Source: Burkholderia sp. WAC0059 (GTDB lineage: Bacteria > Pseudomonadota > Gammaproteobacteria > Burkholderiales > Burkholderiaceae). From it: DNA of 64,000 nucleotides. Position numbers and translations under genes: made by a program. Position 1 is the stretch's first letter. Each line of letters starts with the position of its first letter. The notes beneath the pieces were generated by a model, which saw only the letters and a list, made by a program, of their open reading frames with translations, was not told the DNA's origin and did no database searches. Positions 55,484 to 63,501 of this stretch are shown in pieces. The stretch covers positions 124,001 through 188,000 of the forward strand of contig NZ_PNEO01000003.1 of the NCBI RefSeq assembly GCF_002870125.1, written 5' to 3'.

Positions 55484-56875
55484 TCAGGCGCGCGGCTGGG
55501 CGCCTTGCGCCCCGGGCGTTTCGCGAGCCTCGTGCAGCGTTCGCGCGCTCACGCGGGACAGATAGACGGCGAGCCCGACGCCCGCGATCACGAGGCTCGC
55601 CATGTTTGCGAACCAGAAGCCGCGCGCGCCCGTGAGGGCGGTGGGCGTCGCGCCGATCACGTCGAAGCCGAGCAGATAGCCGCCGCCGAGCCCGACGCCC
55701 CAGAGCGCGAGCGCGTAGATCACGGTCGGCACGACCACCACCTTGTAGGCGCGCAGCGCGAACACGGTGGTGATCTGCAGCGCGTCGAACAGGTGGTAGA
55801 ACGTCACGATCGTGACGAGCGGCATCGCGGCCGCCGCAACGGCCGGGTTCGGCGTGTAGCCGCCGATGATCAGCGGTCGCAATGCCAGCACGATGGCCCC
55901 ATAGCAGCAGGCGATGACGCAGGCCGTGGCGATGCCGTGGCGCGCGAGCAGCCGCGCCTCGGCCGGACGCTGCGCGCCGAGCGCCTGGGCGACGAGCGTC
56001 GAGGTGGCGACGCCGATCGACAGCGGCGTCATGTACAGCACCGCGCCGAGGTTGCTCGCGATCTGGTGGCCGGCGAGCGTCGTCGCGCCGAAGCGCGCGA
56101 TGAAGAGCGCCATGAACGTGTAGGACGTGACCTCGATCAGGTACGAGAGCCCCATCGGCAGGCCGAGCTTGAGCAGTTCCGCCTGGCGGCGCCATTGCGG
56201 CCAGCCGGCGCGCCGGAAGATGCCGAACGGCGCGAACACGTCGAGCTTCGCCATCGCGACGACGGCCAGCACGGCGAGCGCCCAGTTGAGCGCGGTGCTC
56301 GCCAGCGCGCAGCCGGGGCCGCCGAGCGAGGGGATGCCGAAGCCGCCGAAAATCAGCCAGGTGTTGAGCGGCACCTTCAGCGCGAGCGCGCCGACCTGCA
56401 GGATCATCACGAGGCGCGGGCGGCCGACCGCGTTGGAGAGCGAGCTGTAGAGGCGGAACACGAGGCTGCCGGGCAGGCCGAACGAGAGCAGCCGCAGGTA
56501 GTCGAGCGTGCGCTCGCGCAGCGCGCCGTCCGCGTGGGCGAGGTCGAGCAGCGGGCCGGGAAAATAGAGGATCACGAAGCCGATCGCCATCAGCGCCAGC
56601 GCGAGCCACAACCCCTGGCGGACCTCCTCGCCGATCTCCTCGTCGCGCCGCGCGCCGTAGAGCTGCGCGGCGACGGGTTGCAGGGCGGTCAGAATGCCGG
56701 TCAGTCCGATGTACACGGACACGTAGATCGACGAGCCGAGCCCGAGCGCGGCGAGGTCGAGCGCGGAGTAGCGCCCGACCATCGCGGTGTCGATGACCCC
56801 GAACGCGATGATGGCGAGCTGACCGATCAGCACCGGCCACGCGAGGCCGGCGATCCTGCGCAGATGTTCGAACAC
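55484..56875 (-). CDS. MATE-family multidrug/Na+ efflux transporter
   Basis: 463 residues with about twelve membrane segments. N-half opens GLAWPVLIGQLAIIAFGVIDTAMVGRYSALDLAALGLGSSIY, the MATE signature; the second half has GLPMGLSYLIEVTSYTFMALFIARFG. Exports cationic drugs or dyes by ion exchange; NorM-like. Its start is 10 bp after the stop of the GT39-like gene, suggesting cotranscription. Confidence 0.9.
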   Translation of the reverse strand: MFEHLRRIAGLAWPVLIGQLAIIAFGVIDTAMVGRYSALDLAALGLGSSIYVSVYIGLTGILTALQPVAAQLYGARRDEEIGEEVRQGLWLALALMAIGFVILYFPGPLLDLAHADGALRERTLDYLRLLSFGLPGSLVFRLYSSLSNAVGRPRLVMILQVGALALKVPLNTWLIFGGFGIPSLGGPGCALASTALNWALAVLAVVAMAKLDVFAPFGIFRRAGWPQWRRQAELLKLGLPMGLSYLIEVTSYTFMALFIARFGATTLAGHQIASNLGAVLYMTPLSIGVATSTLVAQALGAQRPAEARLLARHGIATACVIACCYGAIVLALRPLIIGGYTPNPAVAAAAMPLVTIVTFYHLFDALQITTVFALRAYKVVVVPTVIYALALWGVGLGGGYLLGFDVIGATPTALTGARGFWFANMASLVIAGVGLAVYLSRVSARTLHEARETPGAQGAQPRA

Positions 56876-56885
56876 GCGCGCGCCC

Positions 56886-58646
56886 TCAATCCGGGCGCTT
56901 GCGCCAGTAGTGATGCCGCACGGTCGGCGGCTTCGGCCGGTCGGTGCGCACGTACAGGCGGAAACGTTCGTCGCGGTCGGCGGCGCGGCGGCCTTCCCAG
57001 ACCAGCTTCCAGACGAAGTTCGGCATCGCGCTCGGGTCGCTGAAGTCCTGGCTGTCCTGGCGCAGGATCACGTCGCAGTCTTCGTCGAACGAGAAGCGCA
57101 TCTTGCCGAAATAGGCGAACGTCGCGATCTGCGCATCGCCGAGCCGCACCGGCGAGATGCAGGTGTAGTCCTCGGGCAGGTGGCTCGCGATCTGCTGCGC
57201 GACGTCCCGGTACGTACGGCTGTAGTTGACGACGGGCAGCCAGAGCGTCATCAGCAGCACCCACATCAGCGTGGTGCCGGCGCTCGACAGCACGACGCTG
57301 CGCCAGAGCACCTTCGGCTGGCGCGAGATGCGCCACTGCACGAGCGCGATCCAGCCGAGCGTGACGGCCAGCGCGCAGACGAACGACTCGATCCGGAATT
57401 GCGGCGCGAAGCCCGGCGCGAAACGCGCGAGATTGCGCGCGAGCGGCGCGGGAAAGCCCGTCAGGCTGGCGAGCCAGACGAGCCAGACGAACGAGCCGAG
57501 AATCGTGAAGCTCAGAACGGCGAACCAGTCGATGGCGTTGATCGCGCCGCGCTTGAGCGTCGGCAGCGCGAAGGCGGCGAGCGTCGAGAGCGCCGGCAGC
57601 AGCAGGATGAAGAGGCGGTTGCTCTCGTGGCTCTGCGCGATGACGAGGAGGAGCAGCGGCAGCGCGACCGCGAGCGGAATCGCGATGTGCGGCGCGCGCC
57701 GCAGGCCGGTCCAGCTAATCCATGCCCAGAGCGCGAGCGGCCAGGCGGGCCAGGTGAAAAGCGGCAGGTTCTTGGCCGCGTAGCCCAGCATCGAGCCCGG
57801 CGGCCCGGAGAAGGCGTCGACGCTGGCGCGCATCCACTGGTCGAGGAACCACGAGGCGTCGTCGGGGTAGGCGTGCAGCGCGACGAGCGGCCAGGAGAGC
57901 GCAAGCACCACGGCGACGGGCAGGCCGGCGAGGGCGAGCCAGCGCGTGCGGGTCTGGGGCGCGAGGACGAGCATCGCGAGCGTGCCCACGAGCAGCGCGC
58001 CGGCCAGCACCGGGCTGCTCGCCAGCATCATGATGCCGATGGCGAGTCCCCACCAGAGCGAGCCCTGGATCGGCTTGTCGACGGCGCGCACGAGCCCGTA
58101 GACGAGCATCGCGACGGCGACGAACTCCGTGAGTTGCGGCGTGGTTTCGTGGCCGCGCTCGGCGAGGCCGAAGCAGGCGAGCAGGATCAGCAGGGCGCCG
58201 TCGGCGAGCGTGCGGCCGTAGTCGCGCGGCTCGGGCTCGCCGCCGAACGCGTACTTGAACGGCTGTACCTCGGCGCGGCGGCCAAGCAGATAGGCGCTGT
58301 ACCATACGAACGCGCAGGCGAGGCAGAACAGCACGCCCGTCGCCACGCGCGAGGCGTCGCTGGCGTCGAGCCACGGCCCGAAGATCCGGATGCAGGCCGC
58401 GCCGGGCCAATAGCCGAACGGGCCCTCGGTCGTCAGGTACTTGCCGACGAGATTGGGCAGCAGCCAGTCGTGCGCGGTGCCGTCCGCCATCGTCCACATC
58501 ACGCCGAAGCCGGCCGCATCCTCGTTTTTCCACGGATCGCGGCCGAACAGGCCGAACGCCGCGTAGACGATGCAGATGGCGAGCAGCAGCCAGCGCGGCA
58601 ATGCGCTGGTGGCGGAGGCAGTGAGGCGAAAAGCGACTGGCTTCAT
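56886..58646 (-). CDS. ArnT-like GT-C family (GT39) glycosyltransferase
   Basis: 586 residues with about twelve membrane segments. The first loop LFGRDPWKNEDAAGFGVMWTMADGTAHDWLLPNLVGKYLTTEGPFGYWPGA is ArnT/PMT-like with the acidic catalytic pair (here NED). The C-terminal soluble part includes DYTCISPVRLGDAQIATFAYFGKMRF and CDVILRQDSQD. A lipid-linked sugar is transferred at the periplasm to lipid A, glycan or protein; the acceptor is unknown. Distinct from the arn operon transferase at 40830. Confidence 0.85.
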   Translation of the reverse strand: MKPVAFRLTASATSALPRWLLLAICIVYAAFGLFGRDPWKNEDAAGFGVMWTMADGTAHDWLLPNLVGKYLTTEGPFGYWPGAACIRIFGPWLDASDASRVATGVLFCLACAFVWYSAYLLGRRAEVQPFKYAFGGEPEPRDYGRTLADGALLILLACFGLAERGHETTPQLTEFVAVAMLVYGLVRAVDKPIQGSLWWGLAIGIMMLASSPVLAGALLVGTLAMLVLAPQTRTRWLALAGLPVAVVLALSWPLVALHAYPDDASWFLDQWMRASVDAFSGPPGSMLGYAAKNLPLFTWPAWPLALWAWISWTGLRRAPHIAIPLAVALPLLLLVIAQSHESNRLFILLLPALSTLAAFALPTLKRGAINAIDWFAVLSFTILGSFVWLVWLASLTGFPAPLARNLARFAPGFAPQFRIESFVCALAVTLGWIALVQWRISRQPKVLWRSVVLSSAGTTLMWVLLMTLWLPVVNYSRTYRDVAQQIASHLPEDYTCISPVRLGDAQIATFAYFGKMRFSFDEDCDVILRQDSQDFSDPSAMPNFVWKLVWEGRRAADRDERFRLYVRTDRPKPPTVRHHYWRKRPD

Positions 58647-58831
58647 GCAATGCGAAGGTGTCGGGTGGGCGGACCCGCGCGCCGGTAGACGCGCTGCCGG
58701 GCCGGTGGGCGGGTCCGGAGCATCCGGCATTGTAGTCGTGCCGGCTGCGGCGCGTCACGACGCACCGCGGTCCGACAACGTTTGGGTCCGCACGGGAGAC
58801 CCGGTTCATGCGCCGGTAAGTGCGCCGACGA

Positions 58832-58857
58832 AAAAGGGCAGCCGAGGCTGCCCTTTT
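58832..58857 (-). terminator. Intrinsic terminator after rpmE2
   Basis: AAAAGGGCAGC pairs with GCTGCCCTTTT around a 4-nt loop; the T-run on the minus strand follows. Works as terminator for rpmE2, whose stop is at 58898; by symmetry may work on both strands. Confidence 0.8.
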
Positions 58858-58897
58858 CTCCGTGCGGGGAGACGGCTCGAGGCCGGCGTCGCGAAGC

Positions 58898-59161
58898 TTA
58901 CTTCGCGGCCTTGCCCGTGGCGCGCACGCCGAACTTCTTGTTGAACTTTTCGACGCGGCCGGCCGTGTCCATGATCTTTTGCGTGCCCGTGTAGAACGGG
59001 TGCGATTCCGACGACACTTCGATCTTCGCGAGCGGATAGGTCTTGCCGTTGAATTCGGCGGTCTCGCGGGTCTGGATGGTCGAGCGGGTCACAAACCTGA
59101 AGTCGTTCGAAACGTCGATGAACAGAACTTCGCGGTAATCCGGATGGGTGTTCTCTTTCAT
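58898..59161 (-). CDS. rpmE2: 50S ribosomal protein bL31 type B
   Basis: 87 residues. [29 protein letters not shown] and [29 protein letters not shown] are bL31 marks. The zinc-binding cysteines of type A bL31 are absent, as in the type B (zinc-independent) form. Start ATG 59161. Single gene with its own terminator. Confidence 0.96.
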   Translation of the reverse strand: MKENTHPDYREVLFIDVSNDFRFVTRSTIQTRETAEFNGKTYPLAKIEVSSESHPFYTGTQKIMDTAGRVEKFNKKFGVRATGKAAK

Positions 59162-59335
59162 GGTTTTTCCTGAAACGGACGGTAGCCAACCCGCGTGCCG
59201 CCCGTGCATGCGCCATGCGTTGCCTTGCACGGGCGGCGACTGAGAGCGATTGGGCGCGAGCCACTTGCCTGAGGTCGAAAAAAGGCGATTATGCCAGAAA
59301 ATCAGCTACCTGGCGAGTTTCTCGAGGTTTTCCGT

Positions 59336-60172
59336 TCAGGTAATCGGGCCGGCGAGCGCGCCGACCTTTGCCGGGTCCTGCCGGTAATAGCGCGCGAGGA
59401 GCCGGTACAGTTCCGGATATTCGGCCTCGAACGCGTGCGGCTGCACGAACAGGGCTTCGCTGCAGACCGCGAAGAATTCAGACGGATGATCGGCCGCATA
59501 AGGGTCGATCAGCGATTCGCGCTCGAAGCGCGACCAGCGCCGCTGCGGGACCGCGTCCACTTTCGCGCAGAACTGGTCGTAGGCGTGGTCGTATACGTCG
59601 GCCCAGGCCGCCGCGTCGAGCGGCGCGTGCCAGCGGCGAAAGAGCGGTGGATGCCCGTCGGCGGCGCCGTTCAGCATGTCGATCTTGTGGGCGAATTCGT
59701 GGATCACGACGTTGTAGGCGTCGCGCTCGTCCGTCATCTGCGCGTCTTCCCACGACAGGATCACGGGACCGCCGTCCCAGGCCTCGCCGCTCGCGTCCTG
59801 CTCGACTTCGTGGACGACGCCGGCCTCGTCCTCGACCGTCTTGCGGATCACGAACTCGCCCGGATAAACGATGACGCCGACCCAGCCCCGGTAGAAGTCG
59901 AGGCTCAGGTTCAGCACCGGCAGCGCGGCCTGGGCCGCGATCGCCGTGACCATCTCGTCGGTCAGTTCGAGCGCGTGCGCCGTCGAAAACTCCTTCTGCG
60001 CGAGAAAGAGGCTCGTCAACTCCCGCAACCGGGCGAGGTCGGCGGTTTCGAGATGGGCGAGGAACGGCAGGCCGTCGAGCGTGCGTTGCCATAGCGCGTC
60101 GTCGACCGGATGGGTGCGCAGCGCGCGCGAGCGGCGTCGCGTGTCGAGCCAGTGTGCAAGTTTCGTCAGCAT
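59336..60172 (-). CDS. mtfA: MtfA-family zinc metallopeptidase
   Basis: 278 residues. Zinc motif H158-E159-F-A-H162 in VVIHEFAHKIDMLNG, with GYPGEFVIRK-like sequence upstream and a downstream FFAVCSEALFVQPHAFEAEYPELYRLL. MtfA is a cytosolic anthrax-lethal-factor-like peptidase that in E. coli binds Mlc and affects PtsG. No Mlc or PTS gene lies in this window. Confidence 0.9.
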   Translation of the reverse strand: MLTKLAHWLDTRRRSRALRTHPVDDALWQRTLDGLPFLAHLETADLARLRELTSLFLAQKEFSTAHALELTDEMVTAIAAQAALPVLNLSLDFYRGWVGVIVYPGEFVIRKTVEDEAGVVHEVEQDASGEAWDGGPVILSWEDAQMTDERDAYNVVIHEFAHKIDMLNGAADGHPPLFRRWHAPLDAAAWADVYDHAYDQFCAKVDAVPQRRWSRFERESLIDPYAADHPSEFFAVCSEALFVQPHAFEAEYPELYRLLARYYRQDPAKVGALAGPIT

Positions 60173-60311
60173 CGGGTGAGGGGCGGATGTCGATCCGTTA
60201 CGCGAATGCGTCCTGATACACGCCGAACGATAGCAGCAAACTCCGGCCGGCAAACCGCGCAACGGCAGCGGCGCGTTCGTCGTCCGGCGAGACCGGGCAA
60301 GCGGCCCAACG

Positions 60312-60335
60312 AAAAACGCCCGCATGAGCGGGCGT
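60312..60335 (-). terminator. Intrinsic terminator after rho
   Basis: ACGCCCGC (60316-60323) pairs with GCGGGCGT (60328-60335) around a 4-nt loop; on the minus strand this is followed by TTTTT. It lies 38 bp beyond the rho stop. Confidence 0.8.
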
Positions 60336-60372
60336 CGGGCGTGAGCGAGAAGCCGGCAACCGGCAACCGGCG

Positions 60373-61635
60373 TCAGCCGCCGCGCCGCATCATCTCGAAG
60401 AACTCGGAATTGCTCTTGGTCTGGCGGACCTTGTCGAGCAGGAATTCCATGGATTCGACTTCGTCCATGTCATGGATGAACTTGCGCAGCACCCAGATCT
60501 TTTGCAGGATGTCCGGCTTGATCAGCAGCTCTTCGCGGCGCGTGCCCGACTTGTTCAGGTTGATCGAAGGGTAGACGCGCTTTTCCGCGAGACGCCGCTC
60601 GAGGTGCACTTCCATGTTGCCTGTGCCCTTGAACTCTTCGTAGATCACGTCGTCCATGCGGCTGCCCGTTTCGATCAGCGCGGTGCCGATGATCGTGAGC
60701 GAGCCGCCTTCCTCGATGTTGCGCGCCGCGCCGAAGAAGCGCTTCGGCCGCTGCAGCGCGTTCGCGTCGACACCACCCGTCAGCACTTTGCCCGAGGCCG
60801 GCACGACCGTGTTGTAGGCGCGCGCGAGACGCGTGATCGAATCGAGCAGGATCACGACGTCGTGCTTCATTTCGACGAGACGCTTGGCTTTCTCGATCAC
60901 CATTTCGGCGACCTGCACGTGGCGCGCGGCCGGCTCGTCGAACGTCGAGGCGATCACTTCGCCCGCCACCGAGCGCTGCATTTCGGTCACTTCCTCGGGG
61001 CGTTCGTCGATGAGCAGCACGAACAGCACGACGTCGGGATGGTTCTGCTTGATCGCGTGCGCGATGTGCTGAAGCATGACCGTCTTGCCCGACTTCGGCG
61101 AGGCCACCAATAGGCCGCGCTGGCCCTTGCCGATCGGCGCGATCATGTCGATGATGCGGCCCGTCACGTTCTCCTCGCCGCGCATTTCGCGCTCGAGCAG
61201 CAGCACCTTGTTCGGGTGCAGCGGCGTGAGGTTCTCGAACATGATCTTGTGCTTCGAGGCCTCGGGCGGCTGGCCGTTGACCTTGTCGACCTTGACGAGC
61301 GCGAAGTAGCGCTCGCCGTCCTTCGGCGTGCGGACTTCGCCTTCTATCGTGTCGCCGGTGTGCAGATTGAAGCGGCGGATCTGCGAGGGGCTGATGTAGA
61401 TGTCGTCCGTGCTCGCGAGGTACGAGGTTTCCGGCGAGCGCAAAAAGCCGAAGCCGTCCGGCAGCACTTCGAGCGTGCCGTCGCCGAAAATCGTTTCGCC
61501 GGTCTTGGCGCGCTTCTTGAGAATCGCGAACATCAACTCCTGCTTGCGCAGGCGGTTCGCACTTTCGATCTCGAGGCCGTTGGCCATCTCGATCAATTCG
61601 GACACGTGCAGAGACTTAAGCTCGGATAAATGCAT
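60373..61635 (-). CDS. rho: Transcription termination factor Rho
   Basis: 420 residues. N-terminal helical and cold-shock RNA-binding domains ([34 protein letters not shown]), Walker A ASPKSGKT (179-186), Walker [17 protein letters not shown], the Q/R loops [39 protein letters not shown]. Hexameric RNA helicase. trxA lies upstream on the same strand as in other betaproteobacteria. Its leader (61636-61838) contains a perfect inverted repeat. Confidence 0.98.
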   Translation of the reverse strand: MHLSELKSLHVSELIEMANGLEIESANRLRKQELMFAILKKRAKTGETIFGDGTLEVLPDGFGFLRSPETSYLASTDDIYISPSQIRRFNLHTGDTIEGEVRTPKDGERYFALVKVDKVNGQPPEASKHKIMFENLTPLHPNKVLLLEREMRGEENVTGRIIDMIAPIGKGQRGLLVASPKSGKTVMLQHIAHAIKQNHPDVVLFVLLIDERPEEVTEMQRSVAGEVIASTFDEPAARHVQVAEMVIEKAKRLVEMKHDVVILLDSITRLARAYNTVVPASGKVLTGGVDANALQRPKRFFGAARNIEEGGSLTIIGTALIETGSRMDDVIYEEFKGTGNMEVHLERRLAEKRVYPSINLNKSGTRREELLIKPDILQKIWVLRKFIHDMDEVESMEFLLDKVRQTKSNSEFFEMMRRGG

Positions 61636-61786
61636 ACGGAGAACCCGCCGGGGAGGAGTGCGACGAATGAAATCTGGGAGGAGAAGTGAGCGGAACCGCT
61701 CGAAAGGCTTTATGCGTCTGTCCGACGCTTTATGAATTCTAGCATAGCACACGCGGCGGACCGCCGCCGTGGCTCGCGTGTTTTCG

Positions 61787-61818
61787 CGGAGCGTGTTGTC
61801 AGCCGACAACACGCTCCG
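61787..61818. other. 14-bp perfect inverted repeat between trxA and rho
   Basis: Arms 61787-61800 and 61805-61818 pair perfectly around a 4-nt loop. On neither strand is there a T-run after it. It lies 21 bp past the trxA stop and about 150 nt upstream of rho, so it may stabilise the trxA 3' end or take part in rho leader regulation. Confidence 0.6.
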
Positions 61819-61838
61819 GAAGCGGGCGCAGCATCGCT

Positions 61839-62165
61839 TTACAGATGGCTGTCGAGGAACGCGGTCAGTTGCGATTTGGAAAGCGCGCCGACCTTTTGCG
61901 CGGCCACGGCGCCGTTCTTGAACAGGATCAGCGTGGGGATGCCGCGCACGCCGAACTTGACCGGAATCGACTGATGCTCGTCCACGTTGATCTTCGCGAT
62001 CTGCAGACGGTCACTGTAGTCCTTCGCCACTTCGTCGAGAATCGGCGCGATCATCTTGCACGGGCCGCACCATTCGGCCCAGAAGTCGAGCAGCACGGGC
62101 TTGTCGGATTTCACGACGTCCTGCTCGAACGACGCGTCGCTGATATGCTTGATTTGTTCGCTCAT
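61839..62165 (-). CDS. trxA: Thioredoxin 1
   Basis: 108 residues. Active site W-C33-G-P-C36 in [15 protein letters not shown]; cis-Pro in [13 protein letters not shown]. General disulfide reductase and donor to ribonucleotide reductase, PAPS reductase and peroxiredoxins such as the Bcp encoded at 34716. Start at 62165 rather than upstream frames, which are shadow. Confidence 0.97.
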   Translation of the reverse strand: MSEQIKHISDASFEQDVVKSDKPVLLDFWAEWCGPCKMIAPILDEVAKDYSDRLQIAKINVDEHQSIPVKFGVRGIPTLILFKNGAVAAQKVGALSKSQLTAFLDSHL

Positions 62166-62577
62166 TGTGTGAATACCTCTTTGCATCGAGGCTGACTGAA
62201 TTGCCCGCCACGATACACTAAAACTAAAAAAATATCCGGGCCGCCGTGGGGCTGGCGGCACTGCGAACGCATCCGATAAAAAAGATGTTCCGCGGCTGTG
62301 CCGGGACGAATGGTCAGGCCCCCGGGACAGTCCTTTATTCTCAGCGCCAGTGTAGCCTAAATCGCTATGCGTTGCCGGCAGGCGATAGCAGGCCTGCCGG
62401 CAGCAGGGTTTTGTGCGAACGGGCCGATCGGGCGGGCGTGTTGGCCGATGAACCGGCATCGATCCCGTGGCCGGCGCGAACCGTTTCGAGGCGTTTCGAA
62501 GATACGGATCGGCGCGATTTTCGTTTGCGGGCTGAGGTAGCGGTCGCATTGCCGCGCGAGCGATGTTAGAATGCACC
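62166..62577. other. Non-coding region between trxA and the 4.5S RNA gene
   Basis: 412 bp without a supportable gene. It holds the trxA leader, including an A-rich tract near 62220-62232, a perfect 10-bp inverted repeat with a 10-nt loop (62373-62382 / 62393-62402) followed 6 nt later by GGGTTTT, and the ffs promoter with TAGAAT at 62567-62572. The hairpin could be a plus-strand terminator or the 3' end of a small RNA. Confidence 0.5.
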
Positions 62578-62677
62578 GTGACGGGCCTCCTCGCATGGAG
62601 GCGCGGTCAACCTGGTCAGGTCGGGAACGAAGCAGCCACAGCCGTTTTCCGCCAGTGCCGAGGGTCAGGCTCGTCAC
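62578..62677 (+). ncRNA. ffs: Signal recognition particle 4.5S RNA
   Basis: About 100 nt. The conserved SRP apical loop GGTCAGGTCGGGAACGAAGC (62615-62634) with the opposing GCAGCC...AGTGCCGAGGGTCAGG strand is present. The ends (GTGACGGGCC and GGCTCGTCAC) pair over 10 bp to close the hairpin. Binds Ffh for membrane protein targeting. Located just upstream of dnaX, as is usual in proteobacteria. Confidence 0.93.
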
Positions 62678-62768
62678 CTTCCTTCCTCACCGTCTTTCCA
62701 TTCCCGGGCAGTCGCTGGCTACATGCCGCACGCCGACTTTAAAAATCCCCAATCCGCCGATAGCGTTC

Positions 62769-63242
62769 TTATCGTTTTCTGACGAAATGAACATTCTCCA
62801 GGTGATTTAATTTGCCGTTTGGATCGGCCTGGAATGTGCCTCGCGTGATATGGCCGTTTTCAACGGCAGAACGCCGCTTGTCGTTTTTGAGCGTGCTTTG
62901 CGTTGCCTCGATGCCGGGTTGCCCCCATGTAAAAGTCGCCTTGGAGACTCCTTGGGGCGAATTGACTTGGGTCGGGATCCGTTTGCTACCGCTGCGGTGC
63001 TGATAACTGGTAGAAGTCGACGTGTACGGAGAAATACCCTGCAACTGTTGGCTGATCTGGCGGTTATCCCCCGAGCGCAGGCGCGTGTTGTTCGGAATAT
63101 TCTGATTTTGTACCGGGCGATGGTTCTGGTCGGACTGGGCCCGGCCCGATCCGATTTCATGATGCCGCAGGTATTCATCCGAGGCATATTCGTTGCCGTT
63201 GCCGTGGTTGGTATATCGGGAAGAAACGGGATTGTTGCCCAT
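62769..63242 (-). CDS. Orphan PIP-box gene, candidate type III effector
   Basis: 157 residues, MGNNPVSSRYTNHGNG..., rich in Ser, Asn, Gln, Thr and Arg with no acidic residue in the first 16 positions and no signal peptide, the profile of a T3 secretion signal. The C-terminal part (KATFTWGQPGIEATQ...GHITRGTFQADPNGKLNHLENVHFVRKR) looks like a small beta-rich domain; I recognise no family. The gene is visibly more A+T-rich than its neighbours and interrupts the usual ffs-dnaX neighbourhood, signs of horizontal gain. A perfect PIP box with -10 lies upstream. Secretion and effector role are inference. Confidence 0.65.
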   Translation of the reverse strand: MGNNPVSSRYTNHGNGNEYASDEYLRHHEIGSGRAQSDQNHRPVQNQNIPNNTRLRSGDNRQISQQLQGISPYTSTSTSYQHRSGSKRIPTQVNSPQGVSKATFTWGQPGIEATQSTLKNDKRRSAVENGHITRGTFQADPNGKLNHLENVHFVRKR

Positions 63243-63277
63243 GAGCGCGCTCCGTCAATATCTGAATTGGTCTGCTA

Positions 63278-63339
63278 ATAATGGGCGGGAACAGGTTTTG
63301 TGCGGAGGTCGGCTGCGAAAAGACGGCCTTCGGGGCGAA
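63278..63339 (-). promoter_or_regulatory. PIP box (hrpII box) with matching -10 element, minus strand
   Basis: Read on the minus strand: TTCGC (63339-63335), exactly 15 nt, TTCGC (63319-63315), then 31 nt later CATTAT (63283-63278) as YANNNT. Spacing is identical to that of 10121-10182. It points toward the orphan gene starting at 63242. Confidence 0.82.
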
Positions 63340-63486
63340 GTTTTTACATTGGCCGTAACAGGAAAATAAACGGCCGGACTGCCTGGACTGCTGCTCGAAT
63401 CGCTCGCTCTTCCGGCAGGGCGGCACCGTGCTCCGGTTGTTGCCCGCTTCGCCCGCCGTCGATCCGGTTTTTCGACCGGACGATGC

Positions 63487-63495
63487 TGATACAAT
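63487..63495 (+). promoter_or_regulatory. Extended -10 element for dnaX
   Basis: TGATACAAT (TG-n-TACAAT) ends 6 nt before the dnaX ATG at 63502. The start would thus be on a very short leader. No strong -35 is visible, consistent with an extended -10 promoter. Confidence 0.35.
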
Positions 63496-63501
63496 TTCCG
63501 G

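Noticed and set aside
62758..62768. CRISPR arrays, insertion sequences or tRNA genes in the window, including as targets near the orphan gene
   Set aside because: I saw no repeat-spacer pattern, no transposase frame or terminal inverted repeats, and no cloverleaf; the orphan gene has no visible flanking element.
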